A DNA stretch of 64,000 nucleotides, taken from assembly GCF_014164585.1 (NCBI RefSeq), contig NZ_JACJFM010000006.1:105703-169702 (forward strand). The letters are read 5' to 3'. Every line of letters begins with the position of its first letter. The stretch's first letter is position 1. This stretch comes from Oceanospirillum sediminis (GTDB lineage Bacteria > Pseudomonadota > Gammaproteobacteria > Pseudomonadales > Halomonadaceae). Position numbers and translations under genes: made by a program. Below the pieces are notes generated by a model. That model was not told where the DNA came from. It worked only from the letters and a program-made list of their open reading frames with translations, and made no database searches. Positions 46,278 through 55,964 of the stretch are shown here, one piece after another.

Positions 46278-46889
46278 TCAGACCAGTGCAATAGATAATC
46301 CTGTAATGATGATAGCACCACCTGCCAGACGCGAGTTCAGTTTATTCCAGGCCATAGAGTCGAAGCGACCCAGTGTAATACCGGTTAACTGTAATAAAGC
46401 AACCGACAGTGCAAGTCCTGAAGCATAAGCCATCCCATGTGTTTCCGGTGGCATTTCTGAACCATGGGCAATACCGTGGAATAATGCGAACACACCTGCA
46501 ATCATAGCCCCTGTTTCTGTTGAACAGCGCGTGGCTGAGGCGAGTAGTAAGCCGGTAACGATCATGGAGATCTGCACAGTACTTTCAGCCCAGGGAAAAC
46601 GTATACCTGATGCCGCCAGAACACCTCCTATCAGCATCATGACGATAAAAGCTGCAGGAATTTTCCAGTAAGAGGCATCCTGGTTTCTATCACTGAGATG
46701 GGTGGCCCACAACCCGGTTGCCAGCATCACCAGCAGATGATCCAGCCCGCTGAAGGGGTGGCTGAAACCGGATAAAAAACTCAGCTCCGTAAATACTTCT
46801 CCAGGGCCATAGGTCTCATGGGCCAGGCTGTAGTCTGATATCAGAAGTGCAAGTCCGGACAGGCTTGCTCTGGTCAGAGCGGTCAACAT
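46278..46889 (-). CDS. HupE/UreJ family protein
   Basis: About 203 residues with six or more helices. The hallmark GFSHPFSGLDHLLVMLATGLWA and the later FALFHGIAHGSEMP carry histidines of the HupE/UreJ nickel/cobalt transporters. Signal-like N-terminus (LSGLALLISDYSLA). ATG 46889 has AGGA upstream; a TTG at 46925 is also in frame. No urease or hydrogenase gene is in the window. Confidence 0.88.
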   Translation of the reverse strand: MLTALTRASLSGLALLISDYSLAHETYGPGEVFTELSFLSGFSHPFSGLDHLLVMLATGLWATHLSDRNQDASYWKIPAAFIVMMLIGGVLAASGIRFPWAESTVQISMIVTGLLLASATRCSTETGAMIAGVFALFHGIAHGSEMPPETHGMAYASGLALSVALLQLTGITLGRFDSMAWNKLNSRLAGGAIIITGLSIALV

Positions 46890-47160
46890 AAGGGTAATCC
46901 TGTAATACGCTGTGAAGTGTTTCAATCTTTCTTTTAAGATATTCTTTTATAATCAAATGATTAGATGCTTATTACATATGATAATCAGTCCTTAATAATA
47001 ATCCGAGTATAGCACCAGGTTATTCTGATAAAGTGAGACCCATCGCGCATTTCAGCGACAGGATACAAAGCGCAACGCTTTTAACCGGATAAGGGAAAAA
47101 GAAATTACAAAAAGTCAGAGCTTCGTAACTGAAAGCGCTTCGAAGCAGATTGATGGCTAC

Positions 47161-48579
47161 TTAAAGAATCATAGCGGCCAGGCCAAGGAAGATAAAAAAG
47201 CCCAGAGTATCGGTAGTGCCGGTAATGATAACGCTGCTGCCCAGTGCCGGGTCCTGCCCCAGAGCTTTAAGCAGAATAGGGATGCCGACACCGATGCAGG
47301 CGGCAAACAGCATCGTGCAGAACATCGCCAGTAACATGACGAATCCCAGATTGATATTCTGATACAGAAGCAAGGTCAGAAATCCGGTAATCGTTCCCCA
47401 GAGAGCACCATTCAGTAAAGCGACCGATAACTCTTTTCTGACTAATTGCAGCCGATTGTCCGGTGCCAGTTGTTGTGTGGCCAGCCCTCTGATAACCAGA
47501 GCAACAACCTGATTTCCGGCATTGCCGCCAATGTTGGCGGTAATGGGCAAAAGAGCAGCCAGAGCCACTGTCTGACTGATCACCTGTTCAAACTGGTCAA
47601 TAATCTGTGACGCGATAAAGACAATCAGAAGATTCAGAGCTATCCACGGCCAGCGATTCCGAGCTGAACGGCTGATAGGATCAAACAGGTTTTCTTCGTT
47701 ACTGAGACCAGCCTGCACCAGCATCTTCTGTTGAGCCAGCTTATCCATCAGATCCATCAGGGCACTGACTCTGAGAACACCGACCAGTTTATTATGGCTA
47801 TTCACAACCGGCGCTATGATCAGTTCATAACGCTCAAAGCTTCTGGCAGCATCCTCGGCCTGATCCCTGGTCTGGAAATATATGCCCACGGGAGACATAA
47901 CCTCAGCGACACTCAATTGTCCCTGATGAATTAACAGGTCTTCCAGTGTCAGCATACCTGTGAGGCTACCTGCTTCATCAGTGACCATGATATAGCCGGT
48001 ATTATCGGGCAATTCTCCCTGATCTCTGAGTTTACTCAGTACATTATCCAGGCTCATGTGTTGTGTGACGGCCGTAATATCAAATTCCATCCAGGCCCCT
48101 ACACAGTGCTCAGGAAAACTCAGAGCAGATCGCACGGCGTCTCTGTCTTCTCCGGGCAGGCTGGATAGCAGGTCTGGTATGATTTCTTTCGGCAGGTCAT
48201 GTACCAGGTCAGCGATCTCATCATTTTCCAGATGCCTGGCCACAGCAGACAGATCATCGGAATGGGACTGTCTGATCAGTTGCTGACGAATAGGATCTGA
48301 GGCCTCCAGTAACACTGCTCCAGCGCTTTTCTGCTCCACATGATTCCAGATTAGTGTTCGCTGTTCAGGCGGTACTGATTCCAGTAACAGGGCAATATCA
48401 GCCGGATGCAACCGGTTGACCAGTAGCTCCAGTTCAGCCAGATGCTGTCTCTGCGTCACAGCATCGGTTAGTGCTTGTCGGGGCTGTTGGCTCTGTTTCT
48501 GCAGCCAGGCTTCGATGACTTCCTGCCGATTGATCAGTTCCTGTATTCTGGAAATAACCTGAGTAAGTGCCTTGTTCAT
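47161..48579 (-). CDS. mgtE: Magnesium transporter MgtE
   Basis: 472 residues. N domain (about 1-125), two CBS domains (about 135-260, MSPVGIYFQTRDQAEDAARSFERYELIIAPVVN), and a five-helix pore domain with RNRWPWIALNLLIVFIASQII, GNAGNQVVALVIRGLA and PALGSSVIITGTTDT. Gated Mg2+ channel of the inner membrane. Monocistronic; I see no magnesium riboswitch in the short upstream gap. Confidence 0.95.
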   Translation of the reverse strand: MNKALTQVISRIQELINRQEVIEAWLQKQSQQPRQALTDAVTQRQHLAELELLVNRLHPADIALLLESVPPEQRTLIWNHVEQKSAGAVLLEASDPIRQQLIRQSHSDDLSAVARHLENDEIADLVHDLPKEIIPDLLSSLPGEDRDAVRSALSFPEHCVGAWMEFDITAVTQHMSLDNVLSKLRDQGELPDNTGYIMVTDEAGSLTGMLTLEDLLIHQGQLSVAEVMSPVGIYFQTRDQAEDAARSFERYELIIAPVVNSHNKLVGVLRVSALMDLMDKLAQQKMLVQAGLSNEENLFDPISRSARNRWPWIALNLLIVFIASQIIDQFEQVISQTVALAALLPITANIGGNAGNQVVALVIRGLATQQLAPDNRLQLVRKELSVALLNGALWGTITGFLTLLLYQNINLGFVMLLAMFCTMLFAACIGVGIPILLKALGQDPALGSSVIITGTTDTLGFFIFLGLAAMIL

Positions 48580-48651
48580 CCCGAGTAAGCCATGACTGAA
48601 AATTGATCTGCCAGCTTAAACCTTCAGTATGACAACTCATGCAGTGTGGCT

Positions 48652-48685
48652 TTTTAAATAAAGGAGTATTTTAAATAAAGGAGCA
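48652..48685. repeat. 17-bp direct tandem repeat
   Basis: Two head-to-tail copies of TTTTAAATAAAGGAGYA differ at one position. They lie between mgtE and the kinase gene. They look like a recent slip duplication; a ribosome-site-like AAAGGAG on the plus strand leads to no real gene. Confidence 0.6.
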
Positions 48686-48691
48686 TTGTGC

Positions 48692-50077
48692 TCAGGGAGC
48701 CGGTATGTCTCCATTATTGATATCAATTCTGGCAGTGCAGCCACCCTCTGCATTATTACTCAAACTGAGTGTCCAGCTGTACTTGCGGCATATATCATGA
48801 GCAATCAGCAATCCCAGACCAAAGCCCTCAACGCCTCTGGGTTTACTGTCCAGCCCTGTACCTGTGTCTGACACTGAAATATTGTCAGCTTCCACGCGCA
48901 GAGTGACCCGGCCCTGTTCGGTACAGGCAAAAGCGTTCTTAATCAGATTACCTAACAGGATTTTCAGACTGGTTTCCGGAATAATGACCTGAAGTTCATG
49001 ATCCAGCTCTACTTCAGCTATGACTTCTTTGTCTTTTAACAAAAGACGGTGGGCTTCAAGAATATCGCTCAACTCCTGGTACCGGAGCGGGCGCGGTGAT
49101 AATTTACTGATATCTTCTTCCCGGGTCAGAGAGAGTAAGGTGCTGACAAAGTCATTCATTTCAGTACTGGCGTGATGTAGTCTCTGGCGCTGTTTCTCGA
49201 TAAATGCAGGATCGTCTGAATGTCCCAGAAGAGAAACTGCACCTTTGATTACCATCAAGGGGGTCCGTAATTCATGGCTGGCGTAACGATTAAAAGCCCG
49301 CTCTCTTTCCAGTAACTGATGAATCTTATTCTGATACTGGTTAAGTTGTTCCACCAGTTGTAGTACTTCTCGGGTAGCTACTCCTTCTGGTGGTGGAATC
49401 GGCTCCAGGTCCTGAGCTGAACGCCTGGCGAGAGTTTCGGACAAGCCTGAAAGAGGTGCCGTCAGGATTTCGGATATCCGCAAAACAATCCATAAACTCA
49501 GACACAGAAGAGCAAAGCTGAGCACCAGCTGTTTTGTCTGTGTCTGAAATACTTCTTCTTCACTCTGCTCATAAACAGAATCCAGATGCAGCAGATAAAT
49601 AAATTTCTTTTCTCCCTGAAGGCTTATTTCTGTGCGCATTATGTAATATTCATATTCACCTTCGCCTATAAGATCGGTATTAACTTCGTACGCGATATCT
49701 GTGCTAAGGGAGTCCAGAAAAGTTGGCTCAACAGAAATACCCGATACTCCAATAGGGTTGTCCAGGTAGACATGACTGAATGGAGGAATGGTTAAACTAT
49801 TAACTTTATTTCCTTTTCCCCATAAATTCTCCAGCTGCTTTTCCGCAACAATCGCATCTTGTTTCATTCTGTTCTGAGCTGTTAACTGCTCCATATCTTC
49901 CAGAATGATTTCAAAGATTGCCAGATAAAAAGTGATGATGGCGAAGGCCAGAATGGAAAAATAGATAAAGGTCAGTTGTTTTGCCGTGCGAGCCCGTTTT
50001 ATGCCTGCCTCCCCATATTCGAACTCTGGCTGAATGCTGGGCTCTGATGAATATTCATCTGATGATGGATATTTCAC
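48692..50077 (-). CDS. Sensor histidine kinase
   Basis: 461 residues. TM1 about 35-58 and TM2 about 183-200 flank a 120-residue periplasmic sensor with an acidic/aromatic patch (EGEYEYYIM). HAMP-like linker, then HisKA with His268 in YASHELRTPLMVIKG, and HATPase (NLIKNAFACTEQ, VSDTGTGL, GFGLGLLIAHDI). Partner of the response regulator, whose stop overlaps the kinase start by 4 bp. A cation or membrane-damage signal is possible given the glycosyltransferase genes next door. Confidence 0.93.
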   Translation of the reverse strand: MKYPSSDEYSSEPSIQPEFEYGEAGIKRARTAKQLTFIYFSILAFAIITFYLAIFEIILEDMEQLTAQNRMKQDAIVAEKQLENLWGKGNKVNSLTIPPFSHVYLDNPIGVSGISVEPTFLDSLSTDIAYEVNTDLIGEGEYEYYIMRTEISLQGEKKFIYLLHLDSVYEQSEEEVFQTQTKQLVLSFALLCLSLWIVLRISEILTAPLSGLSETLARRSAQDLEPIPPPEGVATREVLQLVEQLNQYQNKIHQLLERERAFNRYASHELRTPLMVIKGAVSLLGHSDDPAFIEKQRQRLHHASTEMNDFVSTLLSLTREEDISKLSPRPLRYQELSDILEAHRLLLKDKEVIAEVELDHELQVIIPETSLKILLGNLIKNAFACTEQGRVTLRVEADNISVSDTGTGLDSKPRGVEGFGLGLLIAHDICRKYSWTLSLSNNAEGGCTARIDINNGDIPAP

Positions 50078-50754
50078 TGTGCCTCCTCAGAAACCAGTTG
50101 GTAGCCGACTTTTGTTACGGTTTTAAGGTAGTGGTGACTGAAAGGCTTATCGATCTGACTACGTAGCTGGTAGATATGGCTGCGTAGCACATTACCGTCG
50201 GGTTCGTCTTCTCCCCATAAGGCGTTGATCATTTCGTCTTTGCTGACTACATCCGGCGCTCGCATAATGAGTAGCTTCATCAGGGTAAACAGCGTTGGGT
50301 TCAGAGAAAACCGGCAATCCCCACGGGTCAGAGTATGGTTGTTCATATCCAGAGATAACTGGCCAAAAGATAAAAACTTATTGGCGGTCTGACCGTTCCT
50401 GCGCCGGGTCAGTGCATTGATACGGGCTTCGAGAATATCCAGATCAAACGGCTTGACCAGATAATCATCAGCGCCTTGCTGGAACCCTGTCAGAGTATCT
50501 TCCCGGGTATCTCTGGCGGTCAGCATCAGAATGGGCGTATCGATTCCCTGGTCACGTAACTTATTACAGACCGTATAACCGTCCATTCTGGGCAGCATGA
50601 CGTCCAGAATGATCAGATCGTAATAGTTTTCTCTGGCCAGATCATAGCCTTGCTGACCATTACTGGCGTAATCCAGGGTATAACCTTTTATTTCAAAAAA
50701 ATCGAAAATAATACCGGCAATATCCTGATGATCTTCAACAAGCAGTAGTTTCAT
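50074..50754 (-). CDS. OmpR-family response regulator
   Basis: 226 residues. Receiver with phospho-acceptor Asp51 (LIILDVMLPRMDGY), Lys in LVKPFD, and a C-terminal winged-helix domain (SLNPTLFTLMKLLIMRAPDVVSKDEMINALWG). First gene of the two-component operon; divergent from the glycosyltransferase pair across 272 bp. Likely activates those genes. Confidence 0.94.
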   Translation of the reverse strand: MKLLLVEDHQDIAGIIFDFFEIKGYTLDYASNGQQGYDLARENYYDLIILDVMLPRMDGYTVCNKLRDQGIDTPILMLTARDTREDTLTGFQQGADDYLVKPFDLDILEARINALTRRRNGQTANKFLSFGQLSLDMNNHTLTRGDCRFSLNPTLFTLMKLLIMRAPDVVSKDEMINALWGEDEPDGNVLRSHIYQLRSQIDKPFSHHYLKTVTKVGYQLVSEEAQ

Positions 50755-51026
50755 GCTGATCTGTATCTCTTCATTGATAAGGGTTGTACAGGTAGCTTAC
50801 TTTTATGAACGAATGAATGGAGTTTTATGAGTGGTGCTGGCCATCAGACGTTATTTCTGATTGCTCAATTAAGCATGATTTCGGGTGAAAAAAAAGTCAA
50901 AAAATTTGCTCAGAAAAAGATAAGGGTATGATTTATCTGGCCTGATTGATGTGAAAAAAATGTCAGCGACCTTTTTCTTATGTTGTTGTTACTAAGCTAC
51001 CGCCAAACGATAGTGAGGCCCGTTTT

Positions 51027-52082
51027 ATGACAACACTGACACTCTTTCCAGCACAGACTGCCGATCGTTCTGATCAGGCGGATGCTCTGCTTAACCGTTA
51101 TCAGGATCAGAGTTCTGCACAGAGCAAGTCATCGCCACAGAGTCCTCTGTTGTCTGTGGTAATTCCTATGTACAACGAAGAAGAAGTGATTGAAGCCTGT
51201 CATCACAGAGTCTGTAAAGCACTGGACCAGCTTCATGACGCTTGTGAAGTCGTTTATGTGGATGATGGCAGCCGTGATAATACCTGGTCTCTGGTTGAAA
51301 CCCTGGTCAGTCCGCGCCATGAAATTATCGCTCTTCGTCTGAGCAGAAACTTTGGTAAAGAAGCGGCCATGTCAGCGGGCCTGAAAGCGGCTAAAGGGCA
51401 GGCGGTTATTCTGCTGGATGCTGATTTGCAGGATCCGCCGGAACTGATGCCGGATATGGTTGCTCAGTGGAAGAAAGGCTATGACGTTGTTGATATGCAG
51501 CGCAGAAAACGGTTTGGCGAAAGCTGGTTTAAACGCACAACGGCAGCGGCTTTTTATAAATTGATTAATCGACTGTGCGATATGCCTATTCCTCAGAATG
51601 TGGGGGATTTCAGGTTACTGGATCGCAGAGTGGTTGATGAAATTAACCGATTACCTGAACGTAACCGTTTTATGAAGGGGTTGTTTGCCTGGCCTGGTTT
51701 TAATCGCACAACTCTGGTATTTGATCGGGATCCTCGTCAGGCCGGAGAGACCAAATGGAATTACACCCAATTACTTAATCTGGCATTTGAGGGGATCAGT
51801 TCTTTCAGTACCTGGCCTTTACGGCTGGCAACATTAGCCGGTCTGGTGGTTTGTCTGCTGGCGACCGTACTGACTATGACAGGAGGTTCGACGGTGCTGT
51901 TGGCTGTGTTGTTGCTAGGAGGTGTGCAGCTGCTGTCCGTCGGATTATTAGGTGAATATGTCGGGCGGTTATTTATTGAAGCAAAGCAGCGACCTTTATA
52001 TCTGGTGATGCAAGAAGAACGTAAACCGGCCTCAGATACCTGGCCTGAAACAGATATCAGAGAGGCAGAGCTGTGTCAGTAA
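51027..52082 (+). CDS. GT2 glycosyltransferase (GtrB/ArnC-like)
   Basis: 351 residues. Catalytic domain LSVVIPMYNEEEVIEACHHRV with VVYVDDGSRDNTW and LLDADLQDPPEL, then two C-terminal helices (LATLAGLVVCLLATVLTM, VLLAVLLLGGVQLLSVGLLGEYVG). Such enzymes load a sugar onto undecaprenyl phosphate at the inner membrane. GAGG lies 8 nt before the ATG. It overlaps the GT83 gene by 10 bp, and the pair suggests donor synthesis plus transfer. Confidence 0.92.
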   Translation: MTTLTLFPAQTADRSDQADALLNRYQDQSSAQSKSSPQSPLLSVVIPMYNEEEVIEACHHRVCKALDQLHDACEVVYVDDGSRDNTWSLVETLVSPRHEIIALRLSRNFGKEAAMSAGLKAAKGQAVILLDADLQDPPELMPDMVAQWKKGYDVVDMQRRKRFGESWFKRTTAAAFYKLINRLCDMPIPQNVGDFRLLDRRVVDEINRLPERNRFMKGLFAWPGFNRTTLVFDRDPRQAGETKWNYTQLLNLAFEGISSFSTWPLRLATLAGLVVCLLATVLTMTGGSTVLLAVLLLGGVQLLSVGLLGEYVGRLFIEAKQRPLYLVMQEERKPASDTWPETDIREAELCQ

Positions 52083-53680
52083 ATACATCGTCTGTACCTT
52101 CAGAAAAAACTGAATTATCTGAGCATGACTTAAAAGAGCCTGTTCTACAGCCGCAACCGATCATCCGAACAGTGTGTGATAATCATAAAGAGCTGATCTG
52201 TTTTATGGCGCTGATGGTGTTTATAACACTGCTGCTGCGTCTGATGTCTCTGGGGTTGTATCCCCTGATGGATACAACAGAAGCCCGGTATGGTGAGATG
52301 GCCCGGATTATGTTTGAAACCGGGAACTGGATCACACCGATGTTTGATTATGAGGTGCCTTTCTGGGGTAAGCCACCTCTGTTCAGCTGGATGAGTGCCG
52401 CAGGCTTTGAGGCTTTTGGTGTTAATGAGTTTGCTGCCCGTGTCCCTCATTTTATGACGGGGATGATCATTATTGCGTTGACGGGCTGGTTTGCAGGGCG
52501 AAAAATGCCTCCGGTGGCCTGTTCTGCTAATAAAGCCAGTATTATCTCTGAATCTGGGCCGCTTAAGCAGAAGAAAGAGGGCGGGCTGGAGCAAAGCTGG
52601 CTTGCAGCCATGTTGCTAACGACAACCTGCGCTTTTCTTCTGATGTCCGGAGCTGTGATGACCGATACGGCACTGACACTCGGGGTGACCCTGAGTATGA
52701 TCGGCTTCTGGCAGGCATGGCATAGTGGATCAAAGGCCTGGGGTTATCTGTTTTTTGTCGGGTTAGCGATTGGTATGCTGGCTAAAGGGCCGCTGATACT
52801 GGTGCTGGTAGGGATCAGTCTGACACTCTGGCTGGTGTCTGATAATCGCTGGATGAGTATACATAAACGTTTGCCCTGGATTGGCGGTTCCGCGTTGTTT
52901 CTGACGCTATCTCTGCCCTGGTATCTGATCGCTGAAAGCCAGACTCCTGGTTTCCTTAACTACTTTATTGTTGGTGAGCACTTTAAGCGCTTTGTTATCA
53001 GTGGCTGGCAGGGAGATCTGTATGGCTCCGCCCATAATGAAGTACGTGGGACTATCTGGCTGTACTGGCTTATGGTGTCGCTACCCTGGGGACCACTTTT
53101 GTTATGGCAGTTGTATCGTTATCTGAAGAAACGTCCGGTACTGGCAGAGGGTAAACCTCAGGGATACACGGGGTTTTTATGGTGCTGGATGTTATCGCCT
53201 ATGATGTTATTCACTTTTGCAGGCAATATTCTGCCCAGTTATGTGCTACCCGGAATACCGGCGATGGCCTTGCTGGTAGCAGAATATCATCGTCGCCAGT
53301 CGTTACCGACAAGGATTTTCTCAGCGGGACTGCTGGCCCCTGTGATAGTGATTGCTGTGGTATGGGGGTTAAACTCCGATGTCAGTAGTAAAGAGGCAGA
53401 AAAGAAACTGCTGGATCAGTGGATGCGTCAGCCAGAGGCCGTTAACAGTGAATTGATTTATCTGAGAAAAAGACCTTTCTCCGCTCAGTTCTACTCCAGA
53501 GGCAAAGCGATTCAGGCCCCTTTGCCACTGAGCACCGTTTTACAACAATTAGAAAGTCCAGCCTTTATCGTGCTGGAGAAAAAGAAAATTGCACAGTCTG
53601 TCGAAGCTCTGAACCGTTTTTGTCAATCGCGAGGGGACGCCAGAAAACGCAGACTCTATTATTGTCAGCCGGATAGCTGA
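52073..53680 (+). CDS. GT83 membrane glycosyltransferase (ArnT-like)
   Basis: 535 residues, multi-spanning. The GT-C motif MDTTEARYGEMARIMFETGNWITPMFDYEVPFWGKPPLFSWMSA is the ArnT/PMT family signature with the catalytic Asp/Glu. These enzymes move a lipid-linked sugar onto lipid A or proteins in the periplasm. GTG start with GAGG 7 nt upstream inside the GT2 gene. With GT2 and the divergent two-component system it forms a probable envelope-modification module. Confidence 0.92.
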   Translation: MSVNTSSVPSEKTELSEHDLKEPVLQPQPIIRTVCDNHKELICFMALMVFITLLLRLMSLGLYPLMDTTEARYGEMARIMFETGNWITPMFDYEVPFWGKPPLFSWMSAAGFEAFGVNEFAARVPHFMTGMIIIALTGWFAGRKMPPVACSANKASIISESGPLKQKKEGGLEQSWLAAMLLTTTCAFLLMSGAVMTDTALTLGVTLSMIGFWQAWHSGSKAWGYLFFVGLAIGMLAKGPLILVLVGISLTLWLVSDNRWMSIHKRLPWIGGSALFLTLSLPWYLIAESQTPGFLNYFIVGEHFKRFVISGWQGDLYGSAHNEVRGTIWLYWLMVSLPWGPLLLWQLYRYLKKRPVLAEGKPQGYTGFLWCWMLSPMMLFTFAGNILPSYVLPGIPAMALLVAEYHRRQSLPTRIFSAGLLAPVIVIAVVWGLNSDVSSKEAEKKLLDQWMRQPEAVNSELIYLRKRPFSAQFYSRGKAIQAPLPLSTVLQQLESPAFIVLEKKKIAQSVEALNRFCQSRGDARKRRLYYCQPDS

Positions 53681-53745
53681 CTTTCAGATTTGCCGCTGCT
53701 GGCAAGAGCGTATCTTTCTCAGTTTTTATATATGCTCTCGTTATT

Positions 53746-53779
53746 GTCCCGAAGGAAGGCTAAACCTTCGGGACCTTTT
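53746..53779 (+). terminator. Terminator of glycosyltransferase pair
   Basis: GTCCCGAAGG and CCTTCGGGAC form a perfect 10-bp stem followed by CTTTTT. Canonical. Confidence 0.85.
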
Positions 53780-53820
53780 TCTCTGCTACTGACTGGCTAA
53801 CCTGAATATCCAGATAATAT

Positions 53821-54843
53821 TCAGATCACTGAAAACGCCTGACATATCTCTTTCAGTTCTGCCCGTAATACCTGTTTACGTTCCTCCGTTGCCCAGCTGC
53901 CATCAATCGCATTACGTGTCAGGGTCACCAGTTGCCGCTGGTCAAGATTCACGGCCTGTTGCAGGGCGTTAAGATTATCATTCATATAGCCACCGAAATA
54001 AGCCGGATCATCTGAGTTAATCGTTGCTTTTAACCCGGCATTCAGCATAGCTGGAACAGGGTGTTCATTCAGATCACTGACAACACACAGCTTCAGGTTA
54101 GACAGAGGGCATACGGTCAGAACCTGCTGATCTGCTGCCAGGCGTTTCACCAGTTCCGGGTCTTCCAGTGAACGATTGCCATGATCAATACGGTCCACCT
54201 TTATCAGATCCAGTGCCTGCCAGACATACTCCGCAGGACCTTCTTCACCTGCGTGAGCGGTCACCTTCAGTCCTTTATCTTTACAGGCTGCGAAGACCCG
54301 GGCAAACTTTTCCGGAGGATGACCGGTTTCAGAGGAATCCAGACCTATGGCGTAAATTTCTTGTAAATAGGGTTCAGCTTCTGCCAGAGTGTCAAAAGCG
54401 CTCTCTTCTGACAAGTGACGTAAGAATGACATGATAAGACGATAGCTGATATCCAGTGTTTCTTCGCCCTCTTTAAGGGCTCTGAGTATGCCGTCAATCT
54501 GAGTACTGAAGGGAATCCCCCGTTCCAGGTGTCCCTGAGGGTCCCAGAAAATCTCCGTATGCCGGACATTATCTGCTTTGATACGTTTCAGATAGGCTAT
54601 GGTCAGATCATAATAATCTTCTTCTTTTTGCAGTACATTCATACCCTGATAGTAAATATCCAGGAACTCCTGCAGATTATTAAAGGCATAGGCACTTCTG
54701 AGTTCTTCGACACTGCCATATGGCAAACGAATACCGTTGCGCTCAGCAATAGCAAACATCAGCTCAGGCTCAAATGATCCCTCGATATGGAGGTGTAGCT
54801 CTGCTTTTGGCAAAGCTGCAATAAATGAAGACAGATCAGACAT
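53821..54843 (-). CDS. Adenine deaminase (adenosine deaminase family)
   Basis: 340 residues. Zn-binding HLH in PKAELHLHIEGSFEPELMFAIAER, catalytic HAGEEG, VDRIDHGNR and NSDDPAYFGGY. The overall sequence is closer to the ADE group (as in P. aeruginosa PA0148 and fungal Aah1) than to adenosine deaminases, so adenine to hypoxanthine is the likely reaction in purine salvage. Monocistronic. Confidence 0.88.
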   Translation of the reverse strand: MSDLSSFIAALPKAELHLHIEGSFEPELMFAIAERNGIRLPYGSVEELRSAYAFNNLQEFLDIYYQGMNVLQKEEDYYDLTIAYLKRIKADNVRHTEIFWDPQGHLERGIPFSTQIDGILRALKEGEETLDISYRLIMSFLRHLSEESAFDTLAEAEPYLQEIYAIGLDSSETGHPPEKFARVFAACKDKGLKVTAHAGEEGPAEYVWQALDLIKVDRIDHGNRSLEDPELVKRLAADQQVLTVCPLSNLKLCVVSDLNEHPVPAMLNAGLKATINSDDPAYFGGYMNDNLNALQQAVNLDQRQLVTLTRNAIDGSWATEERKQVLRAELKEICQAFSVI

Positions 54844-55067
54844 GGGGTGCTCCTTGGATTAATACCGACTACTTTCTGCTGGTTTTATATGAGTCAGCCG
54901 CATCCTGTAATTCATCTCAGGCACATCTTGTGCTATGAAAACAATAACCCAAACCATGACGGGTTATCAGAGCTGGCCTGATTTTGAACCTTACTGGGGA
55001 CGCTGTAAAAAGGCGCGATTTTTAAACCTTACCTGGTTAAATGTAAAGGGAAAATGAGGTTTTGTCG

Positions 55068-55964
55068 TTAAATAACAGGTTTATTACGTTGCCGCCAGAG
55101 TCTCAGGCTTTGCCAGCAAATAGGCAGAATGATCAGTAGTATACCCAGCAGGGTGTACCAGTGTGCTGGCTCGTTAAACCACCACACCCCCAGCAGTAAC
55201 GCAAAGAGCAAGCCTGAGTACTCTGCAATAACGATCTCACCGGCATCATTACTGCGATAGGCTCTGGCAGCAATAACCTGATAAAAACCTGTGGTCAGAG
55301 AAACGATAAAAGCCAGCAACAGCATATTGGTCTGAATCGGATGCCAGAAAATAATAGCCAGTATGGCTGTCAGAGGTAATGCCGTCAGGTTACTCCAGAA
55401 CACCATTCCACGCATGGTCTGATCTTCCGGCATTTTGCAGGTCAGCAGATTAAACAGAGCCAGGGTAAATGCGACTACCAGTGCACTTAAAGCGGCCCAA
55501 TGGATATCATCAGGGCGTAAAGCAATCAGCACTCCGGCAAACCCCAGGCAAACCTGAGTGATCTGTATCCGGGTCAGTGTTTGCTTCAGCCAGATCCGGG
55601 CCAGCAACAAGGTTACCAGAGGTGCGGCATAAAATATCACATTAGCAGTGGCCAGGCTCAGATGTAACAGTGCATACAAGGCACAGATGCCTCCAAGCAG
55701 GGAGAGGTGCCCTCTCACCATATGTATCCCGAGTACACCGGGTTGCCGTTGCGATACCGATAACTGACTCCAGAATGGATAAACCAGAATCAAAGAGATG
55801 ATCTGCCGCAAAGCCAGGTACTGGAACAGCCCGGATACTGAGCCGATTGCTTTAATCGCCACATCTCCCAGTGTCAGAATCAGATTGCCCAGTAATAGTC
55901 CCAGGATCGCTATAGCCGGACCCGGAGTGATCAGTAATCCGGGCCACTCATATGCTTTACTCAT
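55068..55964 (-). CDS. EamA/DMT family transporter
   Basis: 298 residues with ten hydrophobic helices and two EamA repeats. Substrate cannot be predicted. Its start overlaps the stop of the ElaA gene (ATGA), so the two are one operon. Confidence 0.9.
   Translation of the reverse strand: MSKAYEWPGLLITPGPAIAILGLLLGNLILTLGDVAIKAIGSVSGLFQYLALRQIISLILVYPFWSQLSVSQRQPGVLGIHMVRGHLSLLGGICALYALLHLSLATANVIFYAAPLVTLLLARIWLKQTLTRIQITQVCLGFAGVLIALRPDDIHWAALSALVVAFTLALFNLLTCKMPEDQTMRGMVFWSNLTALPLTAILAIIFWHPIQTNMLLLAFIVSLTTGFYQVIAARAYRSNDAGEIVIAEYSGLLFALLLGVWWFNEPAHWYTLLGILLIILPICWQSLRLWRQRNKPVI

Noticed and set aside
48686-48871. Plus-strand ORF after AAAGGAG repeat
   Set aside because: Runs antisense to the kinase gene with no protein-like features.
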